A model generated the notes under the pieces. That model saw only the letters and a program-made list of their open reading frames with translations, ran no database searches and had not been told where the DNA came from. 64,000 nt of DNA. Origin: Liolophura sinensis. Taxonomy: Eukaryota; Mollusca; Polyplacophora; Chitonida; Chitonidae. Positions 49,101 through 61,100 of this stretch are shown here, in pieces; positions within the stretch are counted from its first letter, which is position 1, and the number at the start of each line of letters is the position of its first letter. A program made the translations under genes and the position numbers. The stretch is taken from the NCBI RefSeq assembly GCF_032854445.1, contig NC_088301.1, forward strand, positions 46,371,116 through 46,435,115, read 5' to 3'.

Positions 49101-52100
49101 TATAAGTAAAATATTCTTGAGTATGGCGTAAAACACCAATCAAATAAATAAATAAATATATACATGCTACTTCAGTAGTTCTTGTACATGTAACTGCTTA
49201 TACACGTTACTTCAGTTGTTCTTGTACATGTAACTGCTTATACACGTTACTTCAGTAGTTCTTGTACATGTAACTGCTTATACACATGTTACTTCAGTAG
49301 TTCTTGTACATGTAACTGCTTATACACATGTTACTTCAGTAGTTCTTGTACATGTAACTGCTTATACACATGTTACTTCAGTTGTTCTTATACATGTAAC
49401 TGCTTATACACATGTTACTTCAGTAGTTCTTGTACATGTAACTGCTTATACACATGTTACTTCAGTAGTTCTTGTACATGTAACTGCTTATACACATGTT
49501 ACTTCAGTAGTTCTTGTACATGTAACTGCTTATACACATGTTACTTCAGTTGTTCTTATACATGTAACTGCTTATACACATGTTACTTCAGTAGTTCATG
49601 TACATGTAACTGCTTATACACATGTTACTTCAGTAGTTCTTGTACATGTAACTGCTTATACACATGTTACTTCAGTAGTTCATGTACATGTAACTGCTTA
49701 TACACATGTTACTTCAGTTGTTCTTGTACATGTGACTGCTTATACACATGTTACTTCAGTTGTTCATGTACATGTAACTGCTTATACACATGTTACTTCA
49801 GTTGTTCTTGTACATGTGACTGCTTATACACATGTTACTTCAGTTGTTCATGTACATGTGACTGCTTATACACATGTTACTTCAGTTGTTCTTGTGCATG
49901 TATTATGGTAGACCAGGATTCATCGACCACATTTAAAGAATGAACGGTTGATTTGCATTGGTTAGAAATCATATGCAATTAGGTGATCATTGAGGTCATT
50001 AATTGCTTAAGGGACCTCTGTGGCAGAGGTGGTTAGATTGCCAGTGCTGTGCAATGGCTCTATGAGCTTTTCGCTGTGAGTTCAGGTCTGGCTAACTCTC
50101 CAGTCAGATGTCGAAAGGTCTGTAAGCAACCTGTGGATAGTTTTCTCCGGGTACTACCCAGTTTCCCTCCCACCATAATGCTGGATGCTGTCATATTAGT
50201 GCAGTATTCTTGAGTATTGCATAAGACACCAGTAGAATTAATAAAACTACTTAATTAGCACAGCATTGGGAGATTGCCATGCCGAGTCATAGATTCATTC
50301 CATCCATCAAAACCAAATCACAATGCCCAGTTTAAGTCAGCATGCAGTGATATACAGACTCAGTGTTTGGGAAGTTGTACATTCCCTGTATTCCAAGTTG
50401 TTCATATATACAGTTGCACAGTTTAACATTCTTTGGAGACCACTTGTAAGGAGTCTGACTAATACTGTGTGCATATCTGTGTGTCAGAGATGTAAAAGTT
50501 CGTCAGAAAACTTTTTGTGGCGTTAAACATGAATTAAATAAAAACATTTTTCACCTATGGTGTGTGAAACATCACTGAGTGCGTGTGACTACTCTAATTC
50601 TTCAACCTTTTCAACTTCCTCTGCGTCCAGTATTTTGAAACATTCTGAGAGAACGATAGGATGTAGAGAAGCACAGTTTTATGAAGTTTCCATCTTTAAT
50701 GACCGAAACAGGTTGACCCTTCTTTTATTACGCCCCCCTCAATGCAGTTGGGGTTGTGGGGGAACCAGGAATCACCGTCTTTAGATATGGTTTTCTTTAT
50801 GCATCTCTTCCCTAGCTAACGCACCAATTTTGATAAAACTTACTGCATTCCATAAATATCTTGTGTATCATCTAAACTCTTGCATGCCTAAGAGTAAAGG
50901 CAGTCAGTTCATTATTTTCCTAATTACCCCTATTTAGAACGTAATAGTGCTCATCCATTTATTCAGATTTTGTCCATACAACTCTTCCTATAAAAGTACT
51001 AAACCTGTTTACATGAAACTTAGCATACATCTTCCATATCATGTAAACTTGTACATGCTGAAGTTTATTTACAATCCAGTAATACATGTATTTTCCTTAT
51101 TACATGTACTCCCATTACTGTTAAGGTACATGTACTTAGTTCAGTAATGGATTTTCATGTACACAGATTGTGTCCATTCATCTCATGCTAAAGTATTGGA
51201 CCAATTTTCGTGCAATTTTGCGTATATCTTTTATATCATCTAAACATCTACATTCTTACTAATAATGACATTTTGATTATTATTTTTATTTTCTTTTTCT
51301 TTTATTCTTGGAAATCTTGGGGATTGAAGTAGGGTATTTCAGATAGTCTGATTCTAGTTGGTTTTAGTTTTATTGGCTTACTGAATGTTTTTTATAGTCA
51401 TTTTTATTGAAAGACTTTCAGTGCACAAAAGTACCAGTTATATGGACTTCCCTTTGTTTTCTGTAGTAAATACATCTTCAAGAAATCCTTCATGCAGGGA
51501 TACAATACCTTGCAATTACACAGGGTTTCTGGGGCTTTGTTTTTTAAATTTAGATTTATCGTAGACTTTGCCAAATTTACCTATTTCTTGTGCTTGGTAA
51601 TCAAGAAAACTTCGATGTAGGGCCACATTTTTTCTGCACTGGCCTACCTACAAGTAGAACAAGAAGGGTATTGATAACCAGGTTGCTGTGGGGATTTTAT
51701 CTGATTTGTCATGTTTTTTTCTGTTTAGTGAATTCACTCTGTTCTAAAGTATAACAGTAAGCCTAGATTTTTTGGACTTCACTTCCTCTGGTATACACAT
51801 GTTGACAGCTGATTATTTGCTCAGGCAGTCATAGGATTGCAGTGGTAACCCATAGTGTAACCATCGTGGGTAGCAGTTTGCATATCAAAGACCTCTCCAG
51901 CAAGTTGGTGCTCGAAATCCCCACAAGGAAGTTTTTTATTATCATAGCTCAACATTTACTGATCCATTCACAAGGTTTCATTTGCCACCCATTGTACAAA
52001 CATTGTCAAATGCAGTTCGCAGTTTGGATATAACGGTCACTGACCACTATTTGCAACTCTGTAAGATAGTTCACTGCTGTGCAATTTTTATGCATACCAT

Positions 52101-55100
52101 AGACATATTTTTATCATATGTATTTATGACACAATAATTTGGCCTTTCTTGTTGATTTAATGGCAGGATCTTTGTGTAATCCAATCAGAGAATAATATAG
52201 GTATATGTCAGGGTCATTCTACTTTATTTTGGATTTAAGAACCGTATTTGAATGTATCACTTGACATGAACACTATGCTGTTTTGCGAACTGCCCAGTCA
52301 GACAAGCTACCAAAGACCTCTGAATGCCTTGTCATAATAATTGTGTGCAGACATAAGTGCTTTAGTGGTTGAAAAGGTTGAAGATTTACTGTAACCATAT
52401 ATCAGCCATAGATACAGCACTTGCTGGATCAAAAATTAGTGTGGAAATCTCTTTTTAGGGAGATATACCAACCTGACATTTAAGTCCTTTATGCAGCTTG
52501 TAATTAAAGAGGAATACTATGATTGAAAACATGTCTTTAAACAACTTTTACCCAGAATACATGGAGAATTTTTTTAAAGTGAATAAAAACCTTCCAGGAA
52601 AGCAGTTACACACATCAAACAAAAAAATATTTCACCATTCCCTTGATGAACTCCTCACTATTCAAAACTAGTCTCTCACTTTCTGTCCAATTAATATGGA
52701 ACACCTAACCTTGCACACTACAAAATGTGTCCTTTATTTCAAATTTTAGACATAGTATTTAGATTTTATATGGTCTCTCTTTTTCAGCATGTATGCTTTT
52801 TAATTTTGTATTTTTATTTACTGCTTCTAATAAGCAGTAAGTGATAGAAGATCATGCTGCTTTTATGTATTTCTACTGCTTTTCAAGTACGTTTAGAAAT
52901 TGCTTGTATATATACAGAAATAAAACTAAGCATGTATTCCTTTTATTATATACCTACTTGACTGTTAATGTTATAACTATGGTGAGAAGGTTTGTGTGAA
53001 TGAGAGCTTGGGTCTTTAGAAAAGATACTTTGTTGGACTGATTGTATATAACTCTCTACCAGTATTAATAAAGTTTATTATTACTTTGTACATGTATTAT
53101 CAAATAATCGTTTGTTTCAGTTATAAAAATGTACCCATGCTGTACATCTCTTTTTCTGTCTTTTTTCAGCATTGTGTGCAAGACCAAAAGTATTGATGAA
53201 AGTACTGAAGGGAAGGTCATTGTGAAGGTTCAGAATGAGACAAGCAAGCCATTTGGAAAATTTAAGTTTGGTGTTAGTAAACATGCATATATTTTACACA
53301 ACCAGGTTCTTTGTTTTGGAATTAACAAGCCTCATCATATTTAAAAAAATTAAAAAGGAAACCTTTTATGTCTTATTATATCTGTGAAAGGAAGAATTTA
53401 ATGTATAAGTTGCACTATGTTCATGTTAACAGGTGTTACATTAGTTAGTTTCTGACAAAAAAAAAAAAGAACTGTTTAGATAAAGCTGTATAGCCTTGCA
53501 CACAGATCTACACCTGTTGAAAATATCCACGATGCCAAGATCTTATGATGTACGACTGTCCTGTGTGACATTCAGGACACTGTTTGTGTTCAGTCAAGTA
53601 TCACTGATCACAACAGTATAGCTGATATTATATAATGCAATGTGATGGTAAATTATGAACGGGTTGAATTATGATAAAGTTTCACTTGTCATTATGTCCT
53701 CTCAAACAGTGATTTGATAGTAATTGAGTAGATTTCAGCAAAGTCAAGTCAGAATGGTAACTGTTTGTCAAGCTGAATAATCACTAAACATTAAACATTG
53801 TGTGTCTAACTAATAATGTCAGGTGTGCAGCAGGAGGTCAATTGCTCAGCCAATATCGCTGTTTGCTGTTATACTAGAAATGGTAATTTTGCTGAGCTAT
53901 CTGCCTCAGCTAAGGATTTTTCTAAGCAGAACCTTTGATGGGTCAGACTAAACCAGCATCTATAAATGGAGCAGAATGAAAGAGAGGTTGCTTTTTCGAT
54001 CCCCTTGCACAAGAGGATCAAGAGGTCTCTGTATTAATATAATTTTACATGTTGATTTTGTAGAACCCTGAAATAACTGGCATAATGCCAAACATTGGGC
54101 CGAAATCCGGTGGCACGCGTGTAACAATAAAAGGAAAGGATTTAAGAATAGGAAGTGCTAGGGAAATTTACCTAGGTAATGGAAACTTCAGAAAGGAATG
54201 TCGGGAGTAAGTGGTCATTTTTTTTTAATCATAAATGTACATGTCTCGTAGGTTTCATCTCCATTTATCACTCTGCTTGAAAGGAGTTTTCAAACTGACG
54301 TCCATTGTATGAGAGGAAAATTCTTGAGTCTGGTGTTTTAAGTAAGACATTTTATAGTGATCGATTTAAGTACAGGTAAAGTTTGAGTTTGAACTGTTTT
54401 GTCCATTTTTATCTCGCCTCTACAAAGTACAGCAGTAGCTAAATTGTTTACCTTGCCTTGAGCGTGTGGGTACAACTACAATGTTAAGCAATATGTTAAG
54501 CAATGCGGTGGTGTCTTTAAAAGTATTGCACACTGGTTTTGCACACATGTATTAGAATTGATGTTTAGGTAAGTGTTAAGGGTTTTATCTCAAAAAGTAC
54601 TGCATGTGTTGAGCTGAGGTATTGCTGCATATGAATGGCATCATTGTCATAAATTACCAAATTCAGGACTTCATTACTTTGTGTATTGAACTGGTTTTGC
54701 ATCCATGTGTCTCATACAGAGGAACTCGTTGGTAGCCTTGCTTCCAAATCTAAGTTAACAAAATTACAAACATATTTTTCTCTGTGGTATGGCATAGATA
54801 GGTCTCTAGCTAAAATTCTGACAGCTCAAACCAGTAAGACACTGTGTAGAAATTAAAATAAACTGCATGAATATCACTTTGATAATTTAGATGCAAAATT
54901 TAGCTGCTAGTGCTCTGCTCTGGGTTATTCAGCATGATTGCTAATTGTGACCAAGTGTATATATATTTATGTATGTTAAGGCTTTGCACTTGTCATAAAA
55001 CTTGCTTTTGAAAGAAATCATGGTCAAAATACTTGAATATTTATTAATAGGGAAGAATGTTTCTTTTGTCTGAATGTGTCATAATAGAAAATTTATCTTT

Positions 55101-58100
55101 ACGCTTTGCTATAGCTATATGTACCTGTCTCCGTCACCAAGCTTGTATTGTTGGAAAAATAACTTAAGGAATTCAATTACATGTAACTGTATTAAATCTC
55201 ATTTTACTTAATCATCCTGAATTTGAACCGGAGTTCTAGCTGTAGCGCTTGGTACATCTGTCTTTCTGGACACCCATTCGTTCACAGAAACAATGTGCTC
55301 TTATTTGAATCCAACCATACAGTATCATCAGTTGAGGATGAACTATGTTCCTAGGGTCATTTTAATTAATCTAAGTTCTGGTTTCCTTGGAAATCATCAT
55401 GATATCCCCTACATTGTGATTGCAACAGAAGCCATATCACATGATGTACATGTAGAAAGGTTAAATTTGGCACTTGCAGTTGGGGTAAAATAGATACATG
55501 TACACTATAGTCTGGCAACTGGGTTGTTCAAGTCAAGATCAGTTGCATTTGTGCTATTGTGTCTTCACCTCTATATACACTTACGACCATGGAATAAACT
55601 GGTCACATGATATAAAGAGTAGGACATTTGTACACAACATGTAGGAACAAATCAAACCAAAGACTTTTCAGAATGTAAGACAGAGATAGGTATCTCCAGT
55701 CCTCTTTCGTAGTGTGGACTGCTGATGTGATTATGTTTGTCACACTCACTTTTTGTTTTTTTGTATTTTGCAGGGATAAAACAGCCAGTGGTGGTTATGA
55801 TTGCCTTGTTTGCATAACTGGTAGAATTTTTGATCCAGCTTTTTGTGATGAAATTTCTGTCAAGATTGACAATAAAACCTATAACTCCAATATGGAATAT
55901 AATTACACCATAGACCCAACCATTGATTCTATTATGCCTAAGAAGACCTTTCACAGGTAAGTACATACCTTTTCAGTCTTAGCTGCTTCAAGGGATTCTA
56001 CCAGATTCAAAAGATTCTGGGGCCTCCTCTGTTTTCTATATCTTGGTGACAGTAAGAAATTGTCAGTGCTCAACATGTAGGTAAGGGCACCAGATATTTA
56101 AGTTATTATGTGAAATTTATTTCATATATAAGTTTGTTGGAGATTACTTGTCTTGTACCAGCAGGGTACCTGCAGATTTTCATCTCCTAGCAAGTTTTAC
56201 TGTAGTTAATTAATACTTACATGCCATAGGTGTTTTGTTGTGCTACATTAAACATTGTTTTGTGTTACACAGTTTCATTTATGACCTACATATGTACATG
56301 GTGTAGTCACTGTTATGTTGCCCTGTTGATGCTGCAGTAGAATGTTAAGCCTCACTATGTGCATGTGTGAGTGAAACCTTTTGAAATGCTTTTCAAAGGA
56401 AAGTGGTATATCACCTGGCACATTAAGGTAAATTATAGTATTTCAGAACAAATTTACAAAAAGTGAGACTCCTTTGATGGCCTAATGGCTAGAGTGTCCA
56501 CCTCAAAGTGGTGAGACTCCATGATCAGTCACTGTGAGGTTTGAGCAAGGAAACTTGACTGGTTTGCCTTCTGTCAGTATAATGTGACTTGGTGGGGTGG
56601 CATGCCTGGGACAAAACATAGGACAAAACATGTACAAAATTTTATGAAGTTTTGAAGGCCGAGAAGATGAAATTCAGCATTGGAGATATAGCACTGAAAG
56701 ACTATTCACTCCTAGTAGCCATGTAGTGGAAGCCTTTATGAACTTGGCCAATCGCTAGCGCTGAGAGCATCATGCGATAATTGGCTGTCACCTCAAAAAA
56801 CCTATTAGCTCTTGATTGTCAATGTGGGCCCTTATAGTAGATAGACAGAAATCGATGCAATAAACTGGATTTTGTAGTCAGATTAAGTGTTCATCTGATG
56901 CTTTTTGGACCACAAATTTGTGAGAACTGAGAACGGCTGCCTGTGTCACAATGCGTACATGTTTGGGCAGGATACTGCAGTGACTAGTCAAGGTGAGCTG
57001 GTAAGAAAACCACCCCAGGAGAGTCATTGCTTGAAGAAAAATATTGTGACACTTCAGATTATTTTTCCTTAGCAAATTCAGATTTATTACGAAAATATTT
57101 TCCCATAATCTGAATGAAAGGCTCCATTATCAATCAGAAGGTTCTGGTATGTTCGTTAAATTCCCTGAACTTGGTACAGTCAGCTAGGGCAAATGCTCAG
57201 AGTCCTGCAGGACGAGGACAGGCAGGACTGCTAAAACATGACGCTTGCGTTCACAAACATCGCTCTGACGATCACCAAACTAGTTTTTTGAACAAGGAAC
57301 AGCTGACACTTTTCGGTTGGGTATCAGGCGTTTTTGTTTGTATTTTCTCATTGTCACATTGTTAATACTGGTGGTACAGGGGAGCTCCTAGGTTTTGTGA
57401 CTCTAGATAGCTATAACGTGGCAAAATGGCATCACCACATTTAGTGGCTAGATACTGACAATTGTTGGCTGTTTACTTTGTTGATAAGCGGAGTAGAGTT
57501 TTAAGAATATTTTTAGAACATTTCTGGAATACTACTTTATTAATTAATTCAGCTTTAGTGGCTAACTTTGTGTTCACTTAAATCTTACAAGTGGTGAACT
57601 GTCATTTTTCACTTTTTGTCACTGGCAGTGGTGGAAGACTGATCAATGTGACTGGTAAATACCTGAACTCCATACAATCCCCAAAGATGTTTATACGTTG
57701 TGGAGATATGCGTAGCCAATCAGAGGTATGAGAACATAAAATTTAAATCTTTGTTTAAGGGCTCACTGGCTCAAATACCTGTAGTTTCACGCTGTGAATA
57801 TAAAGCGGTTGATCAATGAGGCTGCATGTACGAAACCACCATCACAGGCTCATTCACCTAAAATGTGGGCCTTACCACTCCTCATTGGTCACAGGCTAGA
57901 CAAAACATCCCATCTTTTATCAAGCTCTTCTGAGGTTAACCGGATACTCGGAGAAGACTGGTGGTTTGCCTTATTCTTGTTTTTACCTATACGTGTGTGC
58001 TAGATAGTAGGGACCATGCCAGACAGTAGGTATAGCATGCTACATATACACATATACATGTATCAGGAAGTTTAAGCAAGCTTCTGCTACATGTAGCTTA

Positions 58101-61100
58101 CAAAATTAAGGTAAAATTTTAGATAGTTGAAAGGTTTGGATAGGTTGTGATATTCTTAAATGTTTGCAAGTATAAAACCTTTTATTTACTGCTTAAACAA
58201 TTTTGAACTAGTACAATTTCCTCTTGACCTAATAGCATAGTTAAAATTTGCTCTTGCTAATGACTGTTAAAGACTGCTTTCTAAGTTCAGCATTGATTAA
58301 CAAGTTATTAAACATGGAATAAAAGACCAGCTGTTTTGGGGTTTTGTTTACCCTTCAGGTAGTTATTGGTAAATTTGTTTCATCATCATGCCTCTTACCA
58401 AATAGCACGGTTTTAAATTTCATTCATGGACTGACTGGTTTGTCCTTAAACTGGATATAAAGATTCTGATGAGCTAGAATTTCTTCTTTTCAAAGTTCAC
58501 ATTTTGTTGGTTGACTCTTGTCAACACAGATTCCCCAAAACTGCAGTTAAGAAATGTATGCATTAATTCTGCATAAATTTGTGATTTCAAGAGACTGACA
58601 AGTGGGCATGCTATACATATACTGTATATTGCAAAAAATTCTGAAAGTAAAGGGTTTGGGTTTAGTGCTGCTCTGCATTTTGCAGCTAAATTTGACATTA
58701 AAACAATATTTATAAAATTTCTGTTTTTAAAACAAAAAGATGAAATTTAATGGGCTTCTTGCGGTCTCAATAAGTGTACATTATTCTGCAACCACCACCA
58801 CCACCACAACCCATCACACAAGTAACTGCATTATGGAGATAATTTGTTAACCAGTAAATTGCTAGGCATGTTTTCAGTCACACAACTCACAATTTTATCA
58901 TTTAATACCTGGGAAATTTATTGACATTCTTCATCCGTAAGAGTACAAAGAGATTGCCCTGCATAGATGCATTCTTGTGTTAATTCAAGGCCAGACTGCC
59001 TGTGTGGTTAAAAAACTCTTGTCCTGCAAATTCGTTAGTAATGTCATTTTATTATTACATATATGTAAGTGTACTTATAACAATAGTGATCAGAGTACCT
59101 GGTATGGCAGCTATCCATTCATAATCTACTGTTTACATGCATGACAGTCAGATAATGTTCATTTACCCATGGTTCCTGTCTGATCTCTCTGGTCACCATC
59201 CAGTCATAATAGACTGAGAAAGCCTTGATTGGGAAATATCTGAGGTACATGTATGTCTGACACAAACAGTGTAATAGTGACAAATGTACTATCACATCTA
59301 GACAGTTCTCAGTTCATTACTCTTCAAGCAAACCAATGTGAAAGTTTTGGATGCAGTAATTGGGTACCTCTTTGTACATCTATGGAAAACTGATACATTG
59401 TTAGCTTGCTTTATAGTTTTAATAGTAGCTTGACACATGCAGCAATTTTGCTGTAGCAGCTGTATTTTTTTTTCTATCCTCAGGAATGCCGCTTCTCAAA
59501 GGAGAACAGTTTTGGAATGATACAATGCCGGACTCCCCCTTTGAAAGGGATGGGGACATCTTGTGCAGGTGCTAGAATTAAACGCCAAGCTCATAATTCC
59601 ATTTCTGTCGGATTTAAAATGGACAACGTGACATCAGTGCAGGATACTGGTCTTGGTCTTGAATATGTGGATAACCCTGTTTACAACAACCTGTCTGAGA
59701 GAACACCATTCAAGGCAGAGAAACTTCTGTACATAACGGTAAAAACCATGAACATTGGTAGAGATTCAGTGTCCTTCCTTTTTTTCACATACATGTAGAT
59801 AATGTGGTTTCTTTGGACTGAGGGGTATGTAGATCATTCCTAGGCACTTTGTCAAAAGTAAGTAATAATTGAATTATTGCTTAATAGAATTAGGAAGCCT
59901 CTTTACTGTGTTTCACTATACTGGATTACATTTACAGCTACCTGAATACTGAAATTGTAACAGTGGAATGTCCAAGCCAAGAAAAAGCTCTCTGAAGCCA
60001 AGTGTGTATCAGAAGTGTAGAATTTTGTTCAAACACAAATGATAGCAGTTGCATTGTTTTCTTTCAGGGGAAGAATTTAACTGCAGCAGCTACAATAAAG
60101 GATATAAAGGTGTACGTGTGCAACAGCTCCTGTATGATAACAAATTTGAATGACACAAACTTGATGTGCACATTGCCAAAGGTTGCACATGGTTGTGCAG
60201 AAGAGGAATTGCCTATTAAGGTACAATCGCAATTTGAAGTGAACATTTATTTTGCTTGAAATTTTTCAGGACAAAAAAAGAAAACTAAGAGATTGCACAA
60301 CAAGGAATTCAGTGTTATCGGTGATATATCACTCCAGTTTTGTTAATTTTCATAAAAATAGACGATGAAATATAGAAACAAGTTCTGCCAAGTTCTTCAT
60401 GGTCATGAGTAATTGTAAGGTCAGATGCTGAGAGATCATAGTGGAAGTGACAAAAACTGACAGAAAAGTTCTGCGACATTGTGGTTAAATATGAGAAAGA
60501 ACAAATAGAGCATCAAAGATTTAAATTTTCCCTTCTTTTCAAAATGCTATAAATACAGTGTATGTATGACCATGAAATGACTGAACACACCAAATGGTCT
60601 TTTGCATGTCCTAACAATATGTAACATTTGAACAGAGGTGGTTGTAGCAAAATTGTGCAGCCTGTCGTAAGCCAAGGATAGATGCTGCATTCTACTATAA
60701 GCAGTAGTGCCAGCTGGTGGAGAAAACGTTAACATTACGTAAAGTTCAGATGAAAGAGCGAGAAAAGTTAGTTGTAAATGTTGTCTTCAGTATTTTAGAG
60801 AGAAAAAACACTTGAAAATATTTTTTTATGTGGGTATTTGAGACCAAGTCTTGGTATATATATTGTCTAATATAATGTTATAAATGAGGATGTAAGACTG
60901 TTTGTGTTCAAACTGGATTTTTATAATATTTATATTTTTAATATATTCATATTATATAATATTATATAGATTAAATGCATGTATTCAGACATAACAACAA
61001 ATTCACCCTATTTGCAAATAAGTTTTCGTGCTTTTTCATCTGATTTGGACATCATTTGTATGTTTTTTTCTCATTTAACTGTTAGATCCAAGTGTAACAT

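Noticed and set aside
47277-49900. CRISPR-like regular arrays
   Set aside because: Units are contiguous with no unique spacers, and the DNA is eukaryotic; they are minisatellites.
57114-57365. 83-residue frame in plexin intron 16
   Set aside because: No recognisable motif; exons 16 and 17 join without it.
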